A stretch of DNA of 5,551 nt, taken from positions 1 to 5,551 of the forward strand of contig CAMKMK010000153.1 in assembly GCA_946413885.1 (NCBI GenBank), written 5' to 3'. Shown one piece after another: positions 1-5,507 of this stretch; position 1 is the stretch's first letter, and every line of letters starts with the position of its first letter. The position numbers and the translations under genes are program-made. Origin of the DNA: an uncultured Prevotellaceae bacterium (GTDB lineage: Bacteria; Bacteroidota; Bacteroidia; Bacteroidales; Bacteroidaceae). Below the pieces are notes generated by a model. It did not search any database. It worked only from the letters and a program-made list of their open reading frames with translations, and was not told the DNA's origin.

Positions 1-246
1 ACCTGTAAGGATAGCGCTGCCATCAGTAATGGTGGTGCGTTCACGTCGCAGTAAATATTTGGTTATCGACCACTCGAAGAAGACACAGGATATCACAGAT
101 GTGATAAGTACAACTGCTGCGCCAATACCAAAGAACCAGAGGCTGGCCAACAGAGCTGGCAACAAAGCAATGCACACACCATACATGTTCTTCTGAACGG
201 AATCGCCGCCATGAACATGAGGTGAAAGTGATATAATAGGTTTCAT
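1..246 (-). CDS. rnfD: RnfD, Rnf complex membrane subunit (N-terminal part, cut by window edge)
   Basis: RnfD is an integral membrane subunit of the Rnf complex. In characterised complexes it carries a covalently bound FMN and is thought to form part of the ion path with RnfA and RnfE. Only the first 82 codons are present; the frame stays open to base 1. The sequence shows the RnfD-like opening SPHVH at residues 8-12, a hydrophobic stretch at about 22-40 (LLPALLASLWFFG), a second at about 41-63, a basic loop (LLRRER) and DGSAILTG at 75-82, typical of the family's early loop. The flavinylation motif would lie outside the window. The start ATG lies 28 bases after the rnfC stop. No Shine-Dalgarno sequence is seen, but the context TATATATGAAA is identical to that at the rnfC start. 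It is the last visible gene of the rseC-rnfBCD operon; rnfG, rnfE and rnfA would be expected next. Confidence 0.9.
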   Translation of the reverse strand, partial: MKPIISLSPHVHGGDSVQKNMYGVCIALLPALLASLWFFGIGAAVVLITSVISCVFFEWSITKYLLRRERTTITDGSAILTG

Positions 247-274
247 ATATACAAATTGTTATTATTTACTATGG

Positions 275-1621
275 TTACTTTTTGGCAGAACGGTTGCGAA
301 TAATTCCCATTACTGTTGTCTTGCCAACACGAATCATATCCAATAAAGGACGATTGCTGGGGCATGTAAACTGACAACTGCCACACTCGATGCAACTCGT
401 CACATCATTTGCTTCAACTTTCTCCCAGTCTTGCAAGTCTGAAAGCGTACTTAGCAGATAAGGCTCAAGTCCCATAGGACAAGCACTCACGCACTTAGCA
501 CAACGAATACAGGGACTCGGCTCGCTGCGACGTGCCTCCTTCTCGTTCATGATAAGTAGTCCGCTACTTCCCTTGGTCATGGGAACTTCCAGATTAAGAA
601 GGGCTTTACCCATCATGGGACCTCCACCAATGATTTTACCTGTATCCTCAGGCAGACCTCCACACTCGTCAACCAACTGCTGGAAAGGAGTCCCCAAACG
701 TGCGAGGAGATTGCTGGGCTGCTTCACACTCTTTCCTGTGACTGTGATGACACGATCTATCAGAGGCTTGTTCTTCATTACTGCCTGATAGATAGCAAAC
801 GCAGTACCCACATTCTGCACGATGGCCCCAACGTTGATAGGAATTGCTGGGGGGGCTGGAACCTGACGGTTCACCACAGCGTCAATGAGTTGTTTCTCAC
901 CACCTTGGGGATACTTCACTTTCAAAGGAATTATCTCGATATTAGGATAAGCTTGAGCTTTCTCCTTCATCAAGGCGATGGCATCAGGCTTATTGTTTTC
1001 AATTCCAATGTAGCCCTTAGTGACATCAACAGCCTTCATGATCAGATCCACGCCAACAAGTATCTCATCAGGATGTTCCAGCATAAGACGATGGTCAGCA
1101 GTAAGATAAGGTTCACACTCTACTGCATTTATGATGACACAATCGGCTTTACTGCCAGGAGGAGGTGACAACTTAACATGACAGGGGAAAGTCGCACCAC
1201 CCATGCCTACGATTCCTGCATTCTTGATTTTCTCTATGATAGCTTTGCTGTCTAATTCAGGACGATCCGCCAATTTCACCAAATCAGGTGAGCGATCGAT
1301 GTTTTCCTCCCACTCGTCTCCTTCTACGTCAATGAAGACAGCAGGACGTCGTGTTCCACTTGCATCGAGAGCAACATCTACCTTGGACACTTTGCCACTG
1401 ACACTACTATAAATAGGTGCGCTAACGAATCCGCCAGCCTCACCCAGCAGCGTACCAACCTTCACAACATCGCCACGCTTTACAACAGGCTTGGCGGGAG
1501 CACCAATGTGCTGACACATACTGAAAACTGCCTGCTTGGGAAGACCTGCCTCGCGTATGGGACTGGTAGCAGACAATTTGTTCTCTGCAGGATGAACTCC
1601 GCCTATCTTAAAAGTTTTCAT
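275..1621 (-). CDS. rnfC: RnfC, NADH/ferredoxin-side iron-sulfur flavoprotein subunit of the Rnf complex
   Basis: RnfC is the peripheral cytoplasmic subunit where the complex exchanges electrons with NAD(H); known members bind FMN and two [4Fe-4S] clusters. The 448-residue protein has the expected order. An RnfC N-terminal barrel-sandwich region covers about residues 1-100 (GGVHP at 7-11, SPIYSSVSGKV-type turn near 67-78). A region related to the 51-kDa subunit of complex I follows, with GMGGATFP at 139-146, NAVECEPY at 165-172 and YPQGGEKQLI near 237-246. An SLBB-like segment lies at about 285-335. Two ferredoxin motifs follow: C371/C374/C377/C381-Pro and C410/C413/C416/C420-Pro. All eight ligand cysteines are present. 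The length suits the compact form without the long repetitive C-terminal extension seen in gammaproteobacterial RnfC. It starts 15 bases after rnfB, so co-transcription is very likely. The other reading frames through this region carry no recognisable product. Confidence 0.97.
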   Translation of the reverse strand: MKTFKIGGVHPAENKLSATSPIREAGLPKQAVFSMCQHIGAPAKPVVKRGDVVKVGTLLGEAGGFVSAPIYSSVSGKVSKVDVALDASGTRRPAVFIDVEGDEWEENIDRSPDLVKLADRPELDSKAIIEKIKNAGIVGMGGATFPCHVKLSPPPGSKADCVIINAVECEPYLTADHRLMLEHPDEILVGVDLIMKAVDVTKGYIGIENNKPDAIALMKEKAQAYPNIEIIPLKVKYPQGGEKQLIDAVVNRQVPAPPAIPINVGAIVQNVGTAFAIYQAVMKNKPLIDRVITVTGKSVKQPSNLLARLGTPFQQLVDECGGLPEDTGKIIGGGPMMGKALLNLEVPMTKGSSGLLIMNEKEARRSEPSPCIRCAKCVSACPMGLEPYLLSTLSDLQDWEKVEANDVTSCIECGSCQFTCPSNRPLLDMIRVGKTTVMGIIRNRSAKK

Positions 1622-1636
1622 ATATGCTACTGTAAA

Positions 1637-2617
1637 TTATGGTTGTTGATTAGAACTTTGGGAATTGGATGACAAAGCAGCAACTGGTTGCTCAACAGCA
1701 ACTTGGGATTTTGTCTCATTTGCAGGTTCCTTGGTTGAAACGGCATCAGTATTCGCTTTATCAGGTGAATCTACGACAGGTTTGGGTTTGCGTGGAGGAA
1801 AGTTGATGGCGTGAATAGCCTGCTTAGGACAAACTTCTTCGCACTTACGGCACAACTTACAAGCCTCAGGGTTAATGTATGCAAGATTGTTCTCGACATG
1901 AATTGCCTCGAATTTACATACAGTCACGCATTTACCACATCCAATACAGGAAGCTTTACATGCCCTATTGGCAATGGCCCCTTTGTCCTTATTGTTACAA
2001 AGAACGACGACACGACGATTCTTGGGACCTTTGAGGCGAATCTCGATGATGCCACGAGGACATGCTTTAGAACATGCGCCACATGCAGTACATTTCTCTT
2101 CATCAACCTCAGGTAAACCTGTCTCTTGGTTCATGTGAATTGCATCGAACTTACATGCACGAATACAGTCGCCACAGCCAAGGCAGCCATAACCACAAGC
2201 TGTCTCGCCCAAACCTGTCATGTTCTGAACGCGACAACTAAGAGCACCATCGAAAGCAGCAATGCGAGGACGGAACTCACACGTTCCGTTGCATCTGACG
2301 ACAGCAACTTTGGGTGCACTGGCTTCTACAGCCATCCCAAGAATGCTGGCCACCTTCTCCATCACAGGCTGACCGCCAACAGGGCACAGCTTGCCTTCAA
2401 GGCTTCCTTCATCTGCAGCATTCACACATGCAACGGCAAAACCAGAACAACCTGGGTAGCCACATCCTCCACAATTAGCCTGAGGCAAGACTGCCGACAC
2501 TTCACCAATGCGAGGATCTTCATGTACAGCAAATTTGTGCGAAATGATAAACAGGACTACCGCAGCGATAAGCCCTATCAATCCCAGCACAATTACTGCA
2601 ATTAGAATTACATTCAT
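1637..2617 (-). CDS. rnfB: RnfB, multi-cluster ferredoxin subunit of the Rnf complex (long form)
   Basis: RnfB is the membrane-anchored iron-sulfur subunit that takes electrons from, or passes them to, soluble ferredoxin. The 326-residue protein begins with one hydrophobic helix (about residues 4-25) and a linker. It then has the RnfB-type four-cysteine cluster ANCGGCGYPGC...LCP (C49, C52, C57, C78). Further cysteines lie at 109, 113, 128 and 141. Four CxxCxxCxxxC ferredoxin motifs follow: C145/148/151/155, C176/179/182/186, C224/227/230/234 and C253/256/259/263. This is twice the ferredoxin content of the short enterobacterial RsxB (about 190 residues) and matches the long form I associate with Bacteroidota and anaerobes. 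Residues from about 274 to the end are a Pro/Lys then Ser/Gln/Asn-rich tail with no cysteine, probably disordered. The ATG lies 6 bases after the rseC stop, and the stop is 15 bases before rnfC. Confidence 0.97.
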   Translation of the reverse strand: MNVILIAVIVLGLIGLIAAVVLFIISHKFAVHEDPRIGEVSAVLPQANCGGCGYPGCSGFAVACVNAADEGSLEGKLCPVGGQPVMEKVASILGMAVEASAPKVAVVRCNGTCEFRPRIAAFDGALSCRVQNMTGLGETACGYGCLGCGDCIRACKFDAIHMNQETGLPEVDEEKCTACGACSKACPRGIIEIRLKGPKNRRVVVLCNNKDKGAIANRACKASCIGCGKCVTVCKFEAIHVENNLAYINPEACKLCRKCEEVCPKQAIHAINFPPRKPKPVVDSPDKANTDAVSTKEPANETKSQVAVEQPVAALSSNSQSSNQQP

Positions 2618-2623
2618 TACAAG

Positions 2624-3043
2624 TTAGTTTTTGAAATTTGTTATTTTAAATGAGAATTTTTCAGACAAACGATTCCTCATCAGATAAAGCCCTGTGTAAT
2701 AAAGAGCAACTGAGAAGAGTGAGACAAATGCTGAAAGTGAATCATTGCCAGTCAAATACATGACTACAAAGAGTGTGATAGCCATAAGGACAAGTGGGAT
2801 GAAATAAGCGTACACGACGGCTTTTAGACCCTGTCTAACCTTTCCTTCCACCATCACTTGTTGACCTACCTGCAATTCTGGATAAGAGCCATACACATCA
2901 ATGAGTTTCTCCTTGGATTCATTGCTTCTGCACAATCCAGCTGCAGCGCAACTGCCACACGCTGAAGATTGCAAAACACGCACGACAACGTGTTCTTCGC
3001 TCACACTTTCCACAGTACCAAGATGTTGTATAACTCCTTTCAT
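2624..3043 (-). CDS. rseC: RseC/SoxR-reducing-system family membrane protein, first gene of the rnf operon
   Basis: This 139-residue small membrane protein matches the RseC (SoxR-reducing system) family. It has an N-terminal beta-rich domain (HLGTVESVSEEHVVVRVL), a cysteine motif C29-x2-C32-x5-C38, a KEKLIDV segment, and two membrane helices at about residues 73-96 and 102-122. E. coli RseC, as I recall it, has an additional cysteine upstream of this motif; here that position is Val. In Escherichia RseC acts with the Rsx(Rnf) complex to re-reduce SoxR. No SoxR is visible here, so a role in Rnf assembly or redox maturation is only inferred from operon position. I chose the first ATG (3043). 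A longer version from a TTG at 3091 would add 16 residues, but that TTG lies inside the probable -7 promoter box, so it is unlikely to be in the transcript. The gene ends 6 bases before rnfB. Confidence 0.85.
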   Translation of the reverse strand: MKGVIQHLGTVESVSEEHVVVRVLQSSACGSCAAAGLCRSNESKEKLIDVYGSYPELQVGQQVMVEGKVRQGLKAVVYAYFIPLVLMAITLFVVMYLTGNDSLSAFVSLFSVALYYTGLYLMRNRLSEKFSFKITNFKN

Positions 3044-3088
3044 GCAAAAAAGCCTCACGTTGAAGAGAGGTCTTCGTTTTTTAGCATA

Positions 3089-3096
3089 CAAAGATA
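3089..3096 (-). promoter_or_regulatory. Bacteroidota-type -7 promoter box for the rseC-rnfBCD operon
   Basis: Read on the minus strand, the bases are TATCTTTG, a perfect match to the Bacteroidota consensus TAnnTTTG. A TTTAG lies 19 bases upstream, a partial match to the -33 TTTG element at the expected spacing. An A8 run sits in the spacer. Transcription would begin near 3082, giving an untranslated leader of about 40 bases before the rseC ATG. This is inference from consensus; no transcript data are available. Confidence 0.7.
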
Positions 3097-3143
3097 TGAT
3101 TTTTTTTCCACTATACCTAAATTAAATATAGAGTGTGGCGGCC

Positions 3144-3161
3144 GTTTAACACTTTTTAAAC
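3144..3161. promoter_or_regulatory. Dyad between the divergent rseC and ispE promoters (possible operator)
   Basis: The sequence is GTTTAA, six bases (CACTTT), then TTAAAC: a perfect 6-bp inverted repeat. It lies between the two outward-facing -7 boxes, roughly 50-65 bases upstream of each predicted start. The placement suits a regulator binding site. However, the arms are short and AT-rich, and such dyads arise often by chance in intergenic DNA. The rest of the 195-base divergent region shows no further gene or RNA that I can recognise. Confidence 0.25.
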
Positions 3162-3192
3162 AAGGACGAATCCATGCGTAATCAATAATCAG

Positions 3193-3200
3193 TAACTTTG
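3193..3200 (+). promoter_or_regulatory. Bacteroidota-type -7 promoter box for ispE
   Basis: The bases TAACTTTG match the TAnnTTTG consensus perfectly. A start near 3207 would give a leader of about 32 bases before the ispE ATG at 3239. I could not find a convincing -33 TTTG element 19-21 bases upstream. The leader is A-rich just before the ATG, as is usual for translation initiation in this phylum. Confidence 0.6.
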
Positions 3201-3238
3201 TATTGGAACAAATGTAGCTAAACTTCAAAAAAAGAATA

Positions 3239-4057
3239 ATGAAGAGACTGACGACACGTCCGAATTGCAAAATCAACCTGGGGCTTCGAGTAGTAAGCCG
3301 CAGACCTGACGGATACCACAATCTGGAAACTGTTTTCTATCCAATTCCTCTCCAGGATGAACTTACGGTAGAAACTGCCCAAGATGACGAGATCATCGTA
3401 GTGGGGATTCCTGTGGAAGGCAACCCTATGAACAATCTCGTGATGCGTGTTCTCCATTTGCTTCGTGAGGAAGGACATTTGATTCCTTCCATTCGTGTCA
3501 TTCTTAAAAAAAACATCCCCAGTGGAGCAGGTTTAGGTGGAGGGAGCAGCGATGCGGCATTTATGATGAAGATGCTTAATGAGATGTTTTCCTTAGAGCT
3601 TACGATCGAGAAGATGGAACAACTGGTGTCCAGATTGGGTGCTGACTGTGCCGTTTTCATTCGGAACAAACCTGTCTTTGCAGAAGGGATAGGCAATCTT
3701 TTCACCCCCATCCTTTTAAGCTTGAAAGGATGGCATCTTGTGCTGATAAAGCCTGATGACTTCATATCCACCAAGGAGGCTTATGCTTTGATTGAACCAA
3801 AACATCCTAACACCAGTCTTATTCAATTAGTTAACGAGGATGTTCGTTTGTGGAATGGCCTAATCCTGAACGACTTCGAAACCAGCGTTTTCCCTCATCA
3901 TCCCAAGGTAAAGGAGATACGCGATGAGCTGTACAATATGGGAGCTGTCTATGCCGCTATGAGTGGAAGTGGAAGCAGCGTCTTTGGGCTTTTCTCCAAT
4001 CAAATCGAACTTGGCGACAAATTCCAGGAATGCTTCAGATTCCAATGCGAATTGTAG
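3239..4057 (+). CDS. ispE: 4-diphosphocytidyl-2-C-methyl-D-erythritol kinase (IspE)
   Basis: IspE is a cytoplasmic GHMP-family kinase. It uses ATP to phosphorylate the 2-hydroxyl of CDP-methylerythritol in the non-mevalonate isoprenoid pathway. The 272-residue length is usual for the family. Motif 1 is CKINLGL at 10-16, with K11 aligning with the catalytic lysine. RRPDGYHNLETVFYPI lies at 21-36, the family's substrate-binding signature. The ATP-binding glycine loop PSGAGLGGGSSDAA is at 94-107. GADCAVF at 134-140 carries the catalytic aspartate D136. The third GHMP motif, MSGSGSSVFGLF, is at 241-252. No key residue is missing, so it should be active. The ATG gives the family's normal N-terminus right at motif 1. 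It is transcribed away from the rnf operon and has its own -7 box. The following gene also has its own -7 box, so ispE may be monocistronic. Confidence 0.97.
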   Translation: MKRLTTRPNCKINLGLRVVSRRPDGYHNLETVFYPIPLQDELTVETAQDDEIIVVGIPVEGNPMNNLVMRVLHLLREEGHLIPSIRVILKKNIPSGAGLGGGSSDAAFMMKMLNEMFSLELTIEKMEQLVSRLGADCAVFIRNKPVFAEGIGNLFTPILLSLKGWHLVLIKPDDFISTKEAYALIEPKHPNTSLIQLVNEDVRLWNGLILNDFETSVFPHHPKVKEIRDELYNMGAVYAAMSGSGSSVFGLFSNQIELGDKFQECFRFQCEL

Positions 4058-4128
4058 CTTAAAAACACAATAGGAAAATTCCCCTCACACTTTAGGGAAA
4101 ATCCACTTTTCTACCCATTTTCAATCAT

Positions 4129-4136
4129 TACCTTTG
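4129..4136 (+). promoter_or_regulatory. Bacteroidota-type -7 promoter box for the exported Gly/Ser/Arg-rich protein
   Basis: The bases TACCTTTG, followed by CA, match TAnnTTTG perfectly. A TTTT run (4107-4110) ending 18 bases upstream is a weak -33 candidate. A start near 4143 gives a leader of about 25 bases to the ATG at 4168, but only about 13 to the ATG at 4156. The box indicates that the gene can be transcribed independently of ispE. Confidence 0.65.
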
Positions 4137-4167
4137 CACCAGAATCGAACTTTTAATGATTGGAATT

Positions 4168-5304
4168 ATGAAACGTTTACTCATTTCTTTAACAATGGTG
4201 ATGGCAGCCTGGACTGGTGCCAACGCTATGTCTTACGAAATGGCTCGCGAAGAAGCTCTGTACCTAACTGACAAGATGGCCTATGAGTTGAATCTGAACG
4301 ATCAGCAGTACAATGATGCATACGAGATCAATTTGGATTATCTTATGAGCCTGAATACAGCAGACGATATTGCTGGACCTTATTTGGATTGGCGTGCCGC
4401 TGATTTGCGTGCCATTCTCTACGATTGGCAATGGAGCCTCTTTATTGGGGCTGACTACTTCCTGCGCCCTGTATTGTGGAGAGCTGGCGCATGGTTCTAC
4501 CCTATCTATAGGATTTATGACCGTCATTACTTCTTCTATGACAGGCCACATGTTTACCTTCACTATCGTGGCGGACACGGACACGCATACTTCCACGATC
4601 ACGGATTCTATGCCAATCGTCGTCCCCACTGGGATGGAGGATTGCGTGGAGGTGATCGAGGTGCCATAACACGTTCCCCAGGTATGGGAGCACCACGTGT
4701 GGGTGGTGAAATGCGAGGTGGCCAGATCAATCACAGAGGTGGTCGCAGCGGCAACAGAGGAGGCTATGGAAATGGCGAGATGAGTCGTGGCAACATTACT
4801 GATCAGAATCATCAGATGAGACCTGGTGGCGAGAATCGCAATGGTCAGATGAATCAGGGCGAGACAACCCGCAGCGGTAGTACTCGTGGTCGCTCGACAT
4901 ACGGAAACAGAGACAATACTCGAAGTGGAGGCTTGTCACGTGGAAGTTCAAGCGAGAACCTGAACAGAAGATCCTATCAGGGAAGCTCAAATCGTAATGG
5001 AAACTCCTTCAATTATAGCAGTACCCGCACTCCCTTGAACAGCAATCGTGGTAGCAGCAGCAACAGTTACCAGAGCCACAGCAGCAGAGGCAGCTCTTCC
5101 ATTGGAAGCAGAGGTGGATCATCCATAGGCAGCAGAAGTGGTTCGTCAATAGGTAGCAGAGGCGGTTCGTCCATGGGCAGTCGAGGTGGCTCATCTTTTG
5201 GTAGCAGAGGAGGATCCATAGGTGGTGGTAGCACTCGCGGCGGAGGCGGCTCCATGGGTGGAGGAAGTCATGGTGGCGGAAGAGGCGGCCACAGAGGAAG
5301 ATAA
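4168..5304 (+). CDS. Exported protein with His/aromatic-rich segment and long RGG/GSR-rich tail, function unknown
   Basis: I do not recognise a named family. Numbered from the ATG at 4168 (378 residues), it has five parts. Residues 1-20 are a clear signal peptide (basic MKR, hydrophobic core, ANA cleavage site). A helical region at about 25-65 contains LTDKMAYELNLNDQQ, which resembles the LTxxQ-type motifs of Spy/CpxP-like periplasmic proteins. A Trp/Tyr/Phe-rich segment covers about 72-150, and eight histidines cluster at 120-154, including HGHAYFHDHG. A low-complexity tail from about 153 to the end is rich in Gly, Ser, Arg and Asn with many RGG-like triplets. Five octapeptides of the GGSSxGSR type fill 308-347, and the terminus is HGGGRGGHRGR. 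There is no cysteine, and there are only two lysines, both before residue 40, so the tail's positive charge is all arginine. An in-frame ATG at 4156 would add four residues. I prefer 4168 because it gives a standard 20-residue signal peptide and a longer leader. The site of action is presumably periplasm or cell surface. Confidence 0.75.
   Translation: MKRLLISLTMVMAAWTGANAMSYEMAREEALYLTDKMAYELNLNDQQYNDAYEINLDYLMSLNTADDIAGPYLDWRAADLRAILYDWQWSLFIGADYFLRPVLWRAGAWFYPIYRIYDRHYFFYDRPHVYLHYRGGHGHAYFHDHGFYANRRPHWDGGLRGGDRGAITRSPGMGAPRVGGEMRGGQINHRGGRSGNRGGYGNGEMSRGNITDQNHQMRPGGENRNGQMNQGETTRSGSTRGRSTYGNRDNTRSGGLSRGSSSENLNRRSYQGSSNRNGNSFNYSSTRTPLNSNRGSSSNSYQSHSSRGSSSIGSRGGSSIGSRSGSSIGSRGGSSMGSRGGSSFGSRGGSIGGGSTRGGGGSMGGGSHGGGRGGHRGR
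5089..5208 (+). repeat. 24-bp coding tandem repeat, five units, encoding GGSSxGSR octapeptides
   Basis: Five in-frame 24-base units start at 5089, 5113, 5137, 5161 and 5185. They encode GSSSIGSR, GGSSIGSR, SGSSIGSR, GGSSMGSR and GGSSFGSR. A sixth, degenerate copy (GGSIGGGS) follows. The Gly and Ser codons differ between units (for example tca, tcg, tct and tcc), so the amino-acid pattern is kept better than the DNA. The only variable residue at the fifth position is hydrophobic: Ile, Met or Phe. Confidence 0.9.
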
Positions 5305-5360
5305 GAGTCATTGAAATCACTTCAACACGAGTGACAGATGATATAGAAAAAACTGTGTTG

Positions 5361-5450
5361 TATTATCAATGTTTTTATTTGGCGAAAAGAAGGACGGAGT
5401 GTCTCGTGAGAGGCACTTCGTTTGATTTTATGCCAATAATGTTGATAATA
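5361..5450. repeat. About 90-bp nested imperfect inverted repeat in the 3' intergenic region
   Basis: The outer arms TATTATCAA (5361-5369) and TTGATAATA (5442-5450) are exact reverse complements. Further in, TTGGC (5379-5383) pairs with GCCAA (5432-5436). At the centre, a 12-bp stem with two G-U pairs encloses a GTGA loop (5394-5421). Between these, 5386-5389 can pair with 5426-5429. All arms share nearly the same centre (about 5406-5408), so the whole region could fold as one long, interrupted hairpin. I see no transposase and no obvious target-site duplication beside it. Confidence 0.6.
5394..5430 (+). terminator. Probable intrinsic terminator hairpin after the exported-protein gene
   Basis: ACGGAGTGTCTC (5394-5405) pairs with GAGGCACTTCGT (5410-5421) over 12 positions, two of them G-U. 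The loop is GTGA, a GNRA-type tetraloop. TTGATTTTA follows, a moderately T-rich tract. It lies about 90 bases after the stop codon of the plus-strand gene. The T tract is imperfect, so terminator activity is likely but not certain. Confidence 0.55.
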
Positions 5451-5468
5451 CCCTCGTTTGGAAGCATG

Positions 5469-5507
5469 AAAAAAGACAACGTGTTGAAACCGCAAAGACA
5501 ACACGTT
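5469..5507 (-). terminator. Possible intrinsic terminator for a minus-strand gene beyond the right edge
   Basis: Read on the minus strand, AACGTGTTG, a 12-base loop and CAACACGTT form a perfect 9-bp stem (5478-5486 with 5499-5507). GTC and then six T follow (5469-5474). This is the layout of an intrinsic terminator for a gene converging from the right. The stem has only four G-C pairs and is built from two units of the 22-bp repeat array, so the T run could be coincidental. Confidence 0.4.

Noticed and set aside
2126..2605. 159-codon open frame on the plus strand opposite rnfB
   Set aside because: It is a shadow of the rnfB reading frame, with no recognisable domain and no promoter.
3044..3091. 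Longer rseC start at a TTG, adding 16 residues
   Set aside because: The TTG is part of the probable -7 box of the operon, and the added residues (basic, with one Cys) do not resemble the start of the family; the first ATG gives the expected N-terminus.
4079..4099. Inverted repeat TTCCC...GGGAA as an ispE terminator
   Set aside because: The stem is only five base pairs with an 11-base loop and no T run directly after it.
4264..4812. 182-codon minus-strand open frame opposite the exported protein
   Set aside because: Its composition (Ser/Thr/Ile/Val-rich, no domain) fits an antisense shadow, and the plus strand has a signal peptide and a promoter.
5067..5255. Minus-strand Pro/Leu-rich open frame (repeated DEPPLLP-like)
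   Set aside because: It is the antisense reading of the GSR repeat in the exported protein; the periodicity comes from the sense gene, and no start signals are seen.
5322..5504. 60-codon minus-strand open frame across the hairpins and repeats
   Set aside because: It would run through the inverted repeat and part of the 22-bp array, whose period is not a multiple of three; no promoter or family resemblance.
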